Positions 18,154-26,651 of a stretch of DNA of 64,000 nt are shown one piece after another. The first letter of the stretch is position 1; the number at the start of each line of letters is the position of its first letter. Both the position numbers and the translations under genes were made by a program. Under the pieces are notes generated by a model, which saw only the letters and a list, made by a program, of their open reading frames with translations, was not told the DNA's origin and did not search any database. The DNA comes from Streptomonospora alba (GTDB lineage: Bacteria > Actinomycetota > Actinomycetes > Streptosporangiales > Streptosporangiaceae), in the NCBI RefSeq assembly GCF_000826685.1, contig NZ_JROO01000006.1, positions 248,001 through 312,000 on the forward strand, read 5' to 3'.

Positions 18154-18186
18154 TGGGAGCGCTCCCAAAACCTGGGAGCGCTCCCT
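18154..18186 (+). promoter_or_regulatory. Two CelR-type operator boxes
   Basis: TGGGAGCGCTCCCA at 18154-18167 is the 14-bp perfect palindrome known as the CelR box of Thermobifida cellulase genes. A second copy at 18173-18186 differs only in its last base. The copies are 19 bp apart, close to two helical turns, and about 150 bases upstream of the LPMO start. CelR is a LacI-family repressor released by cellobiose. Its gene is not in this window. Confidence 0.85.
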
Positions 18187-18330
18187 TCACTTCACCCCGG
18201 AGGAGCCGCACAACCGCACAGACCCCGCACCCCGTCCCCACCCCCCATCCACCCGTCCTCTGAATCCCCCACCCGACTTCCGCCGACCGCCCCGCGCGGT
18301 CGTCGGAATGCGAGCAAGAGGAGTGCAACG

Positions 18331-19638
18331 GTGAACCTTGCACGCAAATCCACCCTGATCGGTGCAGCCGCGGTTCTCGCCGCCGGCTTCGCCGTGGCGC
18401 TGCCCACCGAACCGGCCGACGCCCACGGCGGCTTCACATTCCCCGCCACCCGCACCTACGCCTGTTACAAGGACGGAATCGACGGCGGCAGCGGCGGCGG
18501 CCTGAACCCCCAGAACCCGATGTGCCAGCAGGCACTCGACCAGAACTCCTACCCCTTCTGGAACTGGTTCGGAAACCTGATCAGCGACGCCGGCGACCGG
18601 CACCGCGAGATCATCCCCGACGGCAAGCTCTGCGGCCCCAGCTCGGACTTCGACGCCTTCAACGCGCCCGGCGACTGGCCCGCCAGCGACGTCCAGTCCG
18701 GGTCCACGGTGACCTTCGAGCACAATGCGTGGGCACGCCATCCCGGCACCTTCAGCCAGTACATCACCAAGGACGGCTGGGACCCGAGCCAGCCGCTGGG
18801 CTGGGACGACCTGGAGCCTGCGCCCTTCGACGAGGTAACCAACCCGCCCCTGCGCGACGGCGGCGTCGAAGGCGCCGAGTACTACTGGGACGCCACGCTG
18901 CCGAACAAGAGCGGCCGCCACGTCATCTACTCGATCTGGGAGCGCTCGGACAGCCCTGAGGCCTTCTACAACTGCTCCGACGTCGTCTTCGACGGCACCG
19001 GCAACGGCGGCGGCGAGGACGACACCCAGGCGCCCACCGCGCCCGGCGCACCCACCGCCGGCTCCGTCAGCGGCGACGCCGTCGAGCTGAGCTGGAGCGC
19101 GGCCTCCGACGACGTGGGCGTGAGCCGCTACGAGGTCTACGACGCCTCGACCGGCGAGGTCGTGGCCACCACCTCCGGAGGCACCTCCGCGACGGTCGGC
19201 GACCTGGCGGCCGAGACCGACTACAGCTTCTACGTGATCGCCCTGGACGCCGCGGGCAACTCCTCGGACTCCTCACCCGAGGTGGCGGTGACCACCGGCA
19301 GCGCCGACAACACCAGCGGCCAGTGCACCGTCGACTACAGCATCGCCAACGAGTGGTCGGGCGGCTACACGGCCGACGTCGAACTGAGCAACGACGGCGA
19401 CGCCGCACTGAGCGGCTGGTCCCTGCACTGGCACCTCGACGACGGCGGCACGGTCACCAACGGCTGGTCGGCGCAGATCGAGCAGCAGGAGGGGCACGTG
19501 ACCGCGTCCAACACCGATTGGAACGGCGATGTGCCGGCCGGCGGGTCGGTGTCCTTCGGCTTCAACGCCGAGACGGGCGGATCCGCCGAGGAACCCGCGG
19601 AGTTCGAGCTGAACGGAGCACCGTGCTCGACCTCCTGA
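18331..19638 (+). CDS. Secreted lytic polysaccharide monooxygenase, AA10-FnIII-CBM2
   Basis: A 435-residue secreted copper oxidase that cuts crystalline cellulose or chitin. The signal peptide ends ADA before His32, which becomes the N-terminal histidine of the copper brace; a second candidate brace His lies in FEHNAWARHPGTF. The AA10 domain (32-230) is followed by a fibronectin type III domain (about 235-318, TAPGAPTAGSVSGDAVELSWSA style) and a C-terminal family 2 carbohydrate-binding module (about 325-435) with conserved Trp residues and Cys at both ends. This order matches the cellulose-active LPMO of Thermobifida. Two CelR boxes lie upstream, pointing to cellobiose induction. The start is GTG 18331 after AAGAGGAG. 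Confidence 0.93.
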   Translation: MNLARKSTLIGAAAVLAAGFAVALPTEPADAHGGFTFPATRTYACYKDGIDGGSGGGLNPQNPMCQQALDQNSYPFWNWFGNLISDAGDRHREIIPDGKLCGPSSDFDAFNAPGDWPASDVQSGSTVTFEHNAWARHPGTFSQYITKDGWDPSQPLGWDDLEPAPFDEVTNPPLRDGGVEGAEYYWDATLPNKSGRHVIYSIWERSDSPEAFYNCSDVVFDGTGNGGGEDDTQAPTAPGAPTAGSVSGDAVELSWSAASDDVGVSRYEVYDASTGEVVATTSGGTSATVGDLAAETDYSFYVIALDAAGNSSDSSPEVAVTTGSADNTSGQCTVDYSIANEWSGGYTADVELSNDGDAALSGWSLHWHLDDGGTVTNGWSAQIEQQEGHVTASNTDWNGDVPAGGSVSFGFNAETGGSAEEPAEFELNGAPCSTS

Positions 19639-19660
19639 CCCGATAGACCAACCCCCAATG

Positions 19661-19698
19661 ATCCCGCGGCCGGGGACGGCAGGGCCCGGTCGCGGGAT
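19661..19698 (+). terminator. LPMO terminator hairpin
   Basis: Arms 19661-19674 and 19685-19698 form a 14-bp stem with one G-U pair and a 10-base loop, followed by TTTCCC. It begins 22 bases after the LPMO stop codon. Confidence 0.75.
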
Positions 19699-19703
19699 TT
19701 CCC

Positions 19704-19745
19704 GGGCGGGAAGGCGGAGTGCGTCGGGGCACCGCCTTCCCGCCC
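19704..19745. terminator. Second hairpin after the LPMO gene
   Basis: A perfect 14-bp inverted repeat, GGGCGGGAAGGCGG (19704-19717) with CCGCCTTCCCGCCC (19732-19745), lies directly behind the first terminator. It is placed between the convergent LPMO and ddl genes and could act in either direction. Confidence 0.6.
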
Positions 19746-19758
19746 ACCCTCGACCCCG

Positions 19759-19819
19759 GTTGATCTTGTACCTATGGTCACTGTGAGCGATCACATGTGC
19801 CCGTAGGTACAAGATCAAC
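19759..19819. repeat. 61-bp nested palindrome
   Basis: GTTGATCTTGTACCTA (19759-19774) and its exact complement (19804-19819) flank a 29-base centre. The centre contains a second inverted repeat, TGTGA-GCGA-TCACA (19782-19795). The element is AT-rich compared with its surroundings and sits 35 bases beyond the ddl stop. It has the look of a small mobile or interspersed repeat or a protein-binding element rather than a plain terminator. Confidence 0.6.
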
Positions 19820-19854
19820 GCTGATGCGGGCGGTAGCCTCCCGGGACCTCCCGG

Positions 19855-20967
19855 CTAGCGCAGCCCCGGCTCGCGGTCCAGCGCCGTGCGGATCATCCGG
19901 TCGACCAGGGCCGAGTACTCCAGCCCCGCCTCGGCCCACATCTGCGGGAACGCCGAGGAGGGCGTGAACCCGGGCATCGTGTTGATCTCGTTGACGTAGA
20001 CGCGCCCGTCGTCGCCGTAGAAGAAGTCCACACGTGCGAGCCCTTCGCAGCCCAGCGCCTCGAAGGTGCGGGCGGCCTCGCGGCGGATCTCGGCGACGAC
20101 CTCGGCGGGAAGCCCGGCCGGGATCGTCAGGCTGCTCGTGGAGAGGTACTTGGCCTCGAAGTCGTAGAAGTCGTAGCCGTCGGCGACGTGGATCTCGGCG
20201 GGCTGGGAGACGTCGGGCGCGCCGCCGTCGGCGGACTCCAGCACCCCGCACTCGACCTCGCGCCCGGAGACGGCCGCCTCGACGATGACCTTGGGGTCGT
20301 GCCGGCGGGCCTCGTCCACGGCGGCGGTGACGGCCTCGGCGTCGGCCGCGTCCGGCACCTTGCTGATACCGACGCTGCTGCCGCCGCGCGCGGGCTTGAC
20401 GAACACCGTCCCGCCCAGCTCGGCGATGTCGTCGAGGACGCGCTTGCGCTCGCCGCGCCAGGCCCGGTCGGGCACCGCGACGTAGCGCCCGGTGGGAATG
20501 CCGTACCCGGTGAACAGGGCCTTCATGAAGACCTTGTCCATCGACGCGGCGCTGGCGAAAACGCCCGCGCCCACGTAGCGGGCGTCCATCATCTCGAACA
20601 GGCCCTGGATGGTGCCGTCCTCGCCCAGCGGACCGTGCAGCAGCGGCAGCACCACGTCGATGCCGCCCAGCCGCCGCGGCGTGTCGCCGTCGTAGACGAG
20701 GAGGTCGCTGCCCCCGCTGAAGGCCACGGCCAGCTCGGGCCCGGAGGAGTCGACCTCGGGCAGTCGGCCGTCGACGATCGCGAGTTGCGCGGGGTCGGCC
20801 GAGTACAGCACCCACGAGCCGTCGCGGGCGATCCCGATGGGCACGACCTCGTAGCGGTCGGTGTCGATCGCCGAGATGACACCTCCCGCGGTGACGCAGG
20901 AGATCTCGTGCTCGGGGCTGCGTCCGCCGAAGATCACGGCGACCCGGATTTTACGCTGCTCGGCCAT
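19855..20967 (-). CDS. ddl: D-alanine--D-alanine ligase
   Basis: This enzyme makes the D-Ala-D-Ala dipeptide for peptidoglycan, using ATP. The 370-residue ATP-grasp protein has the N-terminal GGRSPEHEISCVT, the central PLLHGPLGEDGTIQGLFE, the lysine strand VFVKPARGGSSVGISKV, and the metal-binding VNEINTMPGFTPSSAFPQMW. Tyr in the ω-loop region is preserved (DFYDFEAKYL), consistent with D-Ala rather than D-Lac specificity. ATG 20967 is chosen because the MAEQRK start aligns with homologues; the open frame upstream is not protein-like. It is the last gene of the plsC, gpsA, cystathionine gamma-synthase-like, ddl run. Confidence 0.95.
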   Translation of the reverse strand: MAEQRKIRVAVIFGGRSPEHEISCVTAGGVISAIDTDRYEVVPIGIARDGSWVLYSADPAQLAIVDGRLPEVDSSGPELAVAFSGGSDLLVYDGDTPRRLGGIDVVLPLLHGPLGEDGTIQGLFEMMDARYVGAGVFASAASMDKVFMKALFTGYGIPTGRYVAVPDRAWRGERKRVLDDIAELGGTVFVKPARGGSSVGISKVPDAADAEAVTAAVDEARRHDPKVIVEAAVSGREVECGVLESADGGAPDVSQPAEIHVADGYDFYDFEAKYLSTSSLTIPAGLPAEVVAEIRREAARTFEALGCEGLARVDFFYGDDGRVYVNEINTMPGFTPSSAFPQMWAEAGLEYSALVDRMIRTALDREPGLR

Positions 20968-21096
20968 GCTGACAGACCCTATCTCGCGCTCGTCGGACTG
21001 CGGAACCGATCGGTCCCGGTTGCACCTGTTCGTTCCCCTGTCGTTGCCCGGCACCCGATTCCCGGTGCCGGACCGGTGTTTTCACGCCGCCGGCCG

Positions 21097-22302
21097 TCAC
21101 CGCCCGGCGCCGGCGTCCAGGGCGGCCAGAGCGTCGGCGACGAGGTCGTCCGGCTCCTCCAGCCCGATGGAGAACCGTACCGCCGCGGGACCGATCCCGG
21201 CCGCCTGCAGCGCCGCGTCGCTCATCTGGCGGTGGGTGGTCGAGCCGACGTGGCCGGCCAGGGTGTGGGTGCCGCCCAGCGAGGCCGCGATGGTCGCGGT
21301 GCCCAGCGCGTCGGCGAACTCCATGCCCGCTTCCCGGCCGCCGCGCGGGGTCACGGTGACCACGGCGCCGTAGCGGCCTTCGTCGAACAGGCGCCCGGCG
21401 AGCGCGTGGCCGGGATGGTCGGCCAAGCCGGGATAGTCCACCCGCTCGACCGCGGGGTGCTCGGCCACCGCGGCGGCGAAGGCGGCGGCGCTCGCGCACT
21501 GGCGGGCGACGCGCAGCGGCAGGGTCTCCAAGCCGCGGTGCAGCATGTAGGCCTCGTCCGGGGCCAGGCAGGGCCCGAGGTCGATGCGCGCCGAGCGCAC
21601 CTCGGCCATCGGCCCGGCGCCGCCGACGGCCACTCCGCCGGTGGCGTCGCTGTGCCCGCCGATGTACTTGGTCGCCGAATGCACGACCACGCCCGCACCG
21701 TGCTCCAACGGACGGCACACCGCCGGTGTGGCGAAGGTGGAGTCGACGACCAGGACGGCGCCGGCCTCCTCCGCGATGCCGGCCAGACCGGGCAGGTCGG
21801 CGACCGCCATGGTCGGGTTGGCCAGCGTCTCGGTGAACACCACCGCGGTCTCCGGGCGCACGGCGGCGCGCACGGCCTCGGTGTCGGTGATGTCGACGAA
21901 GTCGGTCTGCACGCCGAACCGGCGCAGCAGGCCGTCCAGCAGCGAGTAGGTGTTGCCGTAGATCGAGCGGGAGGCGACGACGTGCGCGCCGGCCCCGGTG
22001 AGTGCGAGCAGCGTGGTGCTGACAGCGCCCATGCCCGAGGCGAAGGCCTCGCCGCGCACCTCGCGGTCGCACCCGGCGCCCTCCATCGCGGCCACCGCCG
22101 AGGCGAAGGCGGTCGCCGTGGGGTTGTCGATGCGCGCGTAGGAGTAGCCGGGCGCCTCGCCCGCCAGGACGTCGGCGTAGTCCTGCGAGGCGGCGAATTC
22201 GTAGGTGGTGCTGCGGTGTACGGGTGCGCGCAGCGGACGCTGCGGCGGGGCGGGTTCGGCGGGCAAGCCTAGGGCGCGGGTGTTCTCCCCCTGCTGGCGC
22301 AT
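21097..22302 (-). CDS. Cystathionine gamma-synthase family PLP enzyme
   Basis: A 401-residue PLP-dependent trans-sulfuration enzyme. The cofactor lysine lies in VVHSATKYIGGHSDATGG, the phosphate-binding and ring-stacking region is ASGMGAVSTTLLALTGAGAHVV followed by YGNTYSLL, and the conserved DSTFATPAVCRPLEHGA precedes the lysine. The C-terminal RFSIGLEEPDDLVADALAAL is typical. Members act as cystathionine gamma-synthase, gamma-lyase or methionine gamma-lyase, and sequence alone does not decide. The start is ATG 22302 (MRQQGEN). It lies between gpsA and ddl on one strand, an order seen in other actinomycetes. Confidence 0.88.
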   Translation of the reverse strand: MRQQGENTRALGLPAEPAPPQRPLRAPVHRSTTYEFAASQDYADVLAGEAPGYSYARIDNPTATAFASAVAAMEGAGCDREVRGEAFASGMGAVSTTLLALTGAGAHVVASRSIYGNTYSLLDGLLRRFGVQTDFVDITDTEAVRAAVRPETAVVFTETLANPTMAVADLPGLAGIAEEAGAVLVVDSTFATPAVCRPLEHGAGVVVHSATKYIGGHSDATGGVAVGGAGPMAEVRSARIDLGPCLAPDEAYMLHRGLETLPLRVARQCASAAAFAAAVAEHPAVERVDYPGLADHPGHALAGRLFDEGRYGAVVTVTPRGGREAGMEFADALGTATIAASLGGTHTLAGHVGSTTHRQMSDAALQAAGIGPAAVRFSIGLEEPDDLVADALAALDAGAGR

Positions 22303-22450
22303 GGTGTGGCGGCTTCCGTTGTCGGGTGGCTGCTGCGGACGGGTCGGGCGGGCGCTCACCCGGCCGGGCGCATTGCGGCACAGCGGCGCGCAGCGCCCCT
22401 GGACGAGGGCGGGACGGGCCGAGCGCACGGTGCCGCTGCGGCAGGGCGCT

Positions 22451-23461
22451 TCACATGCCGTAGCGCTCCGGTTTGGCCGTGCGCGACATGAACGCCGCGA
22501 GCGCCTCGGCGGGCGAGAGGTCGTGGTGCATCATCGCCACGACGGCCTCGGTGATGGGCATCTCCACGTCCGCGCGTCGGGCCAGCTCCGCCACCGACTC
22601 CGAGGACTTCACGCCCTCGGCTGTCTGCGAGGTCTCGGCGGCGACCTCCTCCAGTGTCATGCCCGATCCCAGCTTCTCGCCGAAGGTGCGGTTGCGCGAG
22701 AGGGGCGAGCCGCAGGTGGCCACCAGGTCGCCGAGCCCCGCGAGTCCGGCCAGCGTGTGCTCGTCGGCGCCCAGCGAGACGGCCAACCGCACGGTCTCGG
22801 CCAGGCCGCGGGTGATCAGCGCGGCCTTGGCGTTGTCGCCGAAGCCCATCCCCACGGCCACGCCCACGGCCAGGGCGATGACGTTCTTGACGGCGCCGCC
22901 GAGCTCCACCCCGATCACGTCGGTGGCGGTGTAGGGCCGGAAGTAGGCGGACTTGCACAGGTGCTGCAGCCGCACGGCGGTGGGCTCGTGCGGGCAGGCC
23001 ATCACGGCGGTAGCGGGCTGGCGCTCGGCGATCTCGCGGGCGAGGTTGGGGCCGGAGACCGCCGCGACCTGTTCGGCGGGCACGCCCAGCACCTCGTGCA
23101 CGACCTCGCTCATCCGCCGGCACGTGCCCAGCTCGATGCCCTTCATCAGGCTGACCAGGACCGCCTGCCGGTCGATGTGCTCGTACCACTCGGCGAGGTT
23201 GGCGCGCAGCGTCTGGGAAGGCACGGCGAGCACGACGTACTCGGCTCCGTGCAGCGCCTTGGCCGCGTCGGTGGTGGCCGTCAGGGCGGGGTTGAGGGCT
23301 GTTCCGGGGAAGTAGTCGGGGTTCTCGTGGCGCTGGTTGACGGCGTCGACGACCGCGGAGCGCCGTCCGTAGACCACCACGTCGGCGGCGCCGGCGTCGG
23401 CCACCACGTTGGCGAAGGCGGTCCCCCAGGACCCGCTGCCCATCACCGCGACCTTCGTCAT
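22451..23461 (-). CDS. gpsA: Glycerol-3-phosphate dehydrogenase [NAD(P)+]
   Basis: This enzyme reduces dihydroxyacetone phosphate to sn-glycerol 3-phosphate, the phospholipid backbone. The 336-residue protein opens with the Rossmann motif GSGSWGTAFANV, contains the substrate-site stretch ELGGAVKNVIALAVGVAVGMGFGDNAKAALITRG with the catalytic Lys, and continues with GLGDLVATCGSPLSRN. Length is standard. The ATG is preceded by GGGGGAGGAG. It follows plsC by 31 bases, so the two steps of phosphatidate synthesis are probably co-transcribed. Confidence 0.96.
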   Translation of the reverse strand: MTKVAVMGSGSWGTAFANVVADAGAADVVVYGRRSAVVDAVNQRHENPDYFPGTALNPALTATTDAAKALHGAEYVVLAVPSQTLRANLAEWYEHIDRQAVLVSLMKGIELGTCRRMSEVVHEVLGVPAEQVAAVSGPNLAREIAERQPATAVMACPHEPTAVRLQHLCKSAYFRPYTATDVIGVELGGAVKNVIALAVGVAVGMGFGDNAKAALITRGLAETVRLAVSLGADEHTLAGLAGLGDLVATCGSPLSRNRTFGEKLGSGMTLEEVAAETSQTAEGVKSSESVAELARRADVEMPITEAVVAMMHHDLSPAEALAAFMSRTAKPERYGM

Positions 23462-23492
23462 CTGCTCCTCCCCCGTCTCGTCGCTCCGCCGC

Positions 23493-24362
23493 TCACCGGC
23501 GGGGCGTGCCCTCGTCGTCGGAGCCGCGCCCGCTCGCGCCGTCGGCGTCGTCCGCCGGCTTCGCGTCGCCCTCGCCTGCCGTCCCGGCCGCGGCGGGATC
23601 GGCCGCCGAGGAGACCTCGGGCGGGGCGGATTCGCCGGAGGAGAGGTGACGGGCCTTCTTCATGTCGTAGGGCTCTGCGGGCGGAACCTCGCCGCGCAGC
23701 CCGGCCTGCAGGTCGGTGATGGCACGCATGATCTCGGCGGTGGCCTCCTTGAGCACGGTGGCCGTCATCGGCTTGTCGCGGTAGGCCGCCAGGTCCACCG
23801 GAGGCCCGGCGATCATCTGCACACGCTTGCGGGGGAAGGGCCGCAGCCTGGCGGTGCCGTAGCGCAGCAGGTGCTGCTCACCCCAGTGCGCCAACGGGAC
23901 GACGGGTACGCCGGTGGTCAGCGCGAGGCGTGCCACGCCGGTACGCGCCGTCATCGGCCACAGCTCGGGGTCGCGGGTACAGGTGCCCTCGGGGTAGAAG
24001 ATCACCGAGGAGCCGTCGCGGGTGAGGGCGGCCTCGGCCTCCTGCAGCGCCTTGATGGCGTCGGTACTGCCGCGTTTGACCGGGATCTGGCCGGTGCTGC
24101 GAGCCACGGCGCCGACCACGGGGATGCGGAACACGCCCTCCTTCGCTGTGAAGGTCGGCCAGCGCCGCCCGGCGACGTAGAGGTAGTGCGAGATGGTCAG
24201 GGGGTCGGCCATCGACAAGTGGTTGGCGGCGATGATCACACCGCCCTCGCGTGGGATGTTGTCCTCGCCCTGCCACTCGCTCCTGGTGACGGACCCCAGG
24301 ATCGGGCGGACGATGGAGGCCACGACCGCCTTGACCCACCGCGATTCGCGTTGCTGTGCCAC
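23493..24362 (-). CDS. plsC: 1-acyl-sn-glycerol-3-phosphate acyltransferase
   Basis: A membrane-associated acyltransferase that converts lysophosphatidate to phosphatidate. The 289-residue protein has the catalytic NHLSMAD (NHxxxxD), the substrate motif FYPEGTCTRD (EGT) and the downstream VPVVPLAHWG. The C-terminal 60 residues are acidic and disordered (SSAADPAAAGTAGEGDAKPA and similar), an extension often seen in this actinobacterial subgroup. I chose GTG 24362 because GGAGGAG sits just upstream; a longer frame starts at 24392. It heads the plsC-gpsA run and is divergent from cofC. Confidence 0.92.
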   Translation of the reverse strand: MAQQRESRWVKAVVASIVRPILGSVTRSEWQGEDNIPREGGVIIAANHLSMADPLTISHYLYVAGRRWPTFTAKEGVFRIPVVGAVARSTGQIPVKRGSTDAIKALQEAEAALTRDGSSVIFYPEGTCTRDPELWPMTARTGVARLALTTGVPVVPLAHWGEQHLLRYGTARLRPFPRKRVQMIAGPPVDLAAYRDKPMTATVLKEATAEIMRAITDLQAGLRGEVPPAEPYDMKKARHLSSGESAPPEVSSAADPAAAGTAGEGDAKPADDADGASGRGSDDEGTPRR

Positions 24363-24693
24363 GGACTCCTCCGATTCGACCTGCCTCGCCACTTCCGCGC
24401 CGGCCCTTTATCCGCGTCAGCGGGCCCGGCGATGGCCGGCGGCCGGGTGCGGCCGGTCCAGTCTAGATGTCCGGGAAGATCGCCCATGTCGCGGCCGTTG
24501 CAACCGGCGAGCGGGCGGCGCGGCGTTCGCCGGAAGCGCGGTTCGCCGCGCGGCCGCCTTCGCGACGCTGCGGCGCCGTCCGGCGGTCTCGGAGCCACGC
24601 GGCCCGCGGTTCGCGGCAGCGGCGTCGCCACAACCTGCTTGCGCAGCCGTCCCCGAGGGGCGCGCCGCGAAGCTGCGAGTCGAGGGAGGGACG
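24363..24693. other. Divergent plsC/cofC intergenic region
   Basis: This 331-base region must hold both promoters. No clear hexamer pair, inverted repeat or small coding sequence is visible. Only the Shine-Dalgarno sequence GAGGGAGGG in front of cofC stands out. Confidence 0.3.
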
Positions 24694-25341
24694 ATGCCGC
24701 CACTGGATCCGGAGCGGCCCTGGTCGCTGGTGGTCCCGGTGAAACGGCTGGAGCGCGCCAAGTCCCGGCTCGCGGGCGCCGCGGAGCTGCCGCGCGGCGA
24801 GCTGGCGCTGGCGGTGGCCTGCGACACGGTGATGGCGGCCGTGGCCGCCGAGCGGGTGGGCGCGGTGTTCGCCGTCACCGAGGACGGGCGGGCCGCGGCC
24901 GCGCTCAGCGCCCTGGGCGCGCGCGTGGTCGGCGACGAGCCGGGCACGGGGCTCAATCCCGCGCTGGAGTACGGCGCCGCCGAGGCCGAGCGTGCGCACC
25001 CCTCGTGGGGCCGCTGCGCCCTGTCGGCGGATCTGCCCGCGCTGCGGCCGGGCGAGCTCGACGACGTGCTCGCGCTGGCGCAGGGGGCCGAGCAGTCGTT
25101 CCTCAGCGACACGCCGGGCGTGGGCACCACGCTGTACGCGGCCCGGCCCGGGGCGCGCTTCGCGCCCGCCTTCGAGGGCGGCTCGCGGTGGCGGCACCTG
25201 GCGGGCGGCGCCGCGGAACTGGACGGCTCGGCGGCGCCCAGCCTGCGGCGCGACGTGGACACTCCCGCGGACCTGCGCGAGGCCGTCCTGTTGGGCGTGG
25301 GGCCGCATACGGCCAAACTGCTCGCCGACGCCGGGTGGTGA
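24694..25341 (+). CDS. cofC: 2-phospho-L-lactate (phosphoenolpyruvate) guanylyltransferase
   Basis: CofC/FbiD activates 2-phospholactate or phosphoenolpyruvate with GTP in coenzyme F420 biosynthesis. The 215-residue protein has the nucleotidyltransferase opening SLVVPVKRLERAKSRLAGA with the Lys and Arg of the GTP site, then CDTVMAA and VTEDGRAAAALSALGARVVGDEPGTGLNPALEYGA. The metal-binding LSADLPALRPGELDDVL and the late SDTPGVGTTLYAA and RRDVDTPADLREA motifs follow. ATG 24694 follows GAGGGAGGG. In many actinomycetes cofC lies next to plsC and hup, as here, and apart from the other F420 genes. Confidence 0.92.
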   Translation: MPPLDPERPWSLVVPVKRLERAKSRLAGAAELPRGELALAVACDTVMAAVAAERVGAVFAVTEDGRAAAALSALGARVVGDEPGTGLNPALEYGAAEAERAHPSWGRCALSADLPALRPGELDDVLALAQGAEQSFLSDTPGVGTTLYAARPGARFAPAFEGGSRWRHLAGGAAELDGSAAPSLRRDVDTPADLREAVLLGVGPHTAKLLADAGW

Positions 25342-25381
25342 CGCGACCGGCCCGGCGCGCGACCGGCGGCGCACACGAGAA

Positions 25382-25409
25382 CGCCCGGGCCCCCTCGGGG
25401 ACCCGGGCG
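25382..25409. terminator. Hairpin between cofC and hup
   Basis: CGCCCGGG (25382-25389) pairs with CCCGGGCG (25402-25409), with inner CCCC and GGGG. It lies between the two convergent genes and probably terminates both. There is no T-tract. Confidence 0.6.
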
Positions 25410-25443
25410 CGACTGTGTCTTCAGCCCTCGGCTGTGCCGGGGA

Positions 25444-25722
25444 TCACTGCTCGCCGTTCACCAGGGCCTTGAAGTCGGAGCCCGGGCGGAACTTCGGCAC
25501 ATAGCTCGCCGGGACGTTGATAGTCGCCCCGGTAGCGGGGTTGCGGGCCTCACGAGCGGCCCGTTCACCCCTCTCGAAGACCCCGAAGCCGGTGACGGCG
25601 ACTTTTTCGCCAGAGGCGACAGTCGACTGGATCGTGTCCAGTACCGCGTTGACGGCTTCGGTGGCGGTCTTCTTGTCGCCCATACGGTCAGAGATCGCGT
25701 CGATCAGGTCACGCTTGTTCAT
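25444..25722 (-). CDS. hup: HU-family DNA-binding protein
   Basis: A 92-residue nucleoid protein that binds and bends DNA as a dimer. It has the complete HU fold: MNKRDLIDAISDRMGDKKTATEAVNAVLD, then the VAVTGFGVFERGERAAREARNPATGATINVPA beta arm with the conserved RNPATG and Pro, and PKFRPGSDFKALVN at the end. It lacks the long Lys/Ala tail of the second actinobacterial HU (HupS type), so it is the short HupA-type paralogue. GGAGGAACC precedes the ATG. A promoter is visible upstream. Confidence 0.95.
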   Translation of the reverse strand: MNKRDLIDAISDRMGDKKTATEAVNAVLDTIQSTVASGEKVAVTGFGVFERGERAAREARNPATGATINVPASYVPKFRPGSDFKALVNGEQ

Positions 25723-25752
25723 TGGTTCCTCCGGTTCCCCCTTGCTCGCACG

Positions 25753-25782
25753 AAATTAGGGGACAGCATGCCCTGGACACAA
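25753..25782 (-). promoter_or_regulatory. hup promoter
   Basis: On the minus strand TTGTGT (25777-25782) and TAATTT (25753-25758) are separated by 18 bp. The -10 lies 30 bases before the hup start codon, which is well placed. This indicates that hup can be transcribed independently of leuCD. The rest of the region up to leuD (to 26018) shows nothing further. Confidence 0.55.
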
Positions 25783-26018
25783 ACACAAACGCCCCTGAAT
25801 TCAGCGTGTCGGAGGGTCTTCGACCTGCAGAGGGAGGCCGTGGAGCGTCCGGTCGAACGTTTGGGAGACGCGGAAGGGATCCCTTTTGCCCCCTTCGGCG
25901 ATGCCCAGAAGCCTACGTATGGCGGGAATCCGGACATCCGGCGGCACGATGCGGGCGCGGCTGTGGGCGTCTCGCGGCCGTCCCGTCGAATGAAGGTAAA
26001 ATTCCGGGATTGGTCGTC

Positions 26019-26609
26019 CTACTGGGTGACCGGAAGCCATGCGTGGCGCTGCTTCTCGAACGCGTCGACGTCGTCGGTGTGACGCAGCGTGAGCGCGATG
26101 TCGTCCAGGCCCTCCATCAGCCGCCAGCGGGTGTAGTCGTCGAGTTCGAACTGCTGGACGATGTCGCCGGCGCGGACCTCGCGCGCCTGGAGGTCGACGG
26201 TCACCTGCGTGGCGGGGTCGGCCTCCACGGCCTCCCACAGCCGCTCGATGACCTCGTAGGGCAGCACGACCGCCAGCAGGCCGCCCTTGAGCGCGTTGCC
26301 GCGGAAGATGTCGCCGAAGCGCGGCGCGAGCACCGCCTTGAACCCGTAGTCCTGCAGCGCCCAGACCGCGTGCTCGCGTGAGGAGCCGGTACCGAAGTCG
26401 GTGTCGGCGATGAGGATGCTGCCCTCGGCGAACTCCGGCTTGTTCAGCACGAACGCGGGGTCGTTGGCCCGCCAGGCGGCGAAGAGGCCGTCCTCGAACC
26501 CGGTGCGGGCGACCCGCTTGAGGTAGACGGCGGGGATGATCTGGTCGGTGTCCACGTTGCTGTGGCGCAGCGGCACGGCGCTGCCGGTGTGGACGGTGAA
26601 CTTCTCCAT
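26019..26609 (-). CDS. leuD: 3-isopropylmalate dehydratase small subunit
   Basis: With LeuC this isomerises 2-isopropylmalate to 3-isopropylmalate in leucine synthesis. The 196-residue swivelling-domain protein has the typical start [30 protein letters not shown], the active-site loop [17 protein letters not shown] (GSSREHA) and [15 protein letters not shown]. Length is standard for the bacterial enzyme. It begins 42 bases after leuC on the same strand and is certainly co-transcribed with it. Confidence 0.97.
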   Translation of the reverse strand: MEKFTVHTGSAVPLRHSNVDTDQIIPAVYLKRVARTGFEDGLFAAWRANDPAFVLNKPEFAEGSILIADTDFGTGSSREHAVWALQDYGFKAVLAPRFGDIFRGNALKGGLLAVVLPYEVIERLWEAVEADPATQVTVDLQAREVRAGDIVQQFELDDYTRWRLMEGLDDIALTLRHTDDVDAFEKQRHAWLPVTQ

Positions 26610-26651
26610 GTCGGCTGTCAGCTCTTTCGTACCTGTGGTTGTGCGGGCGGG

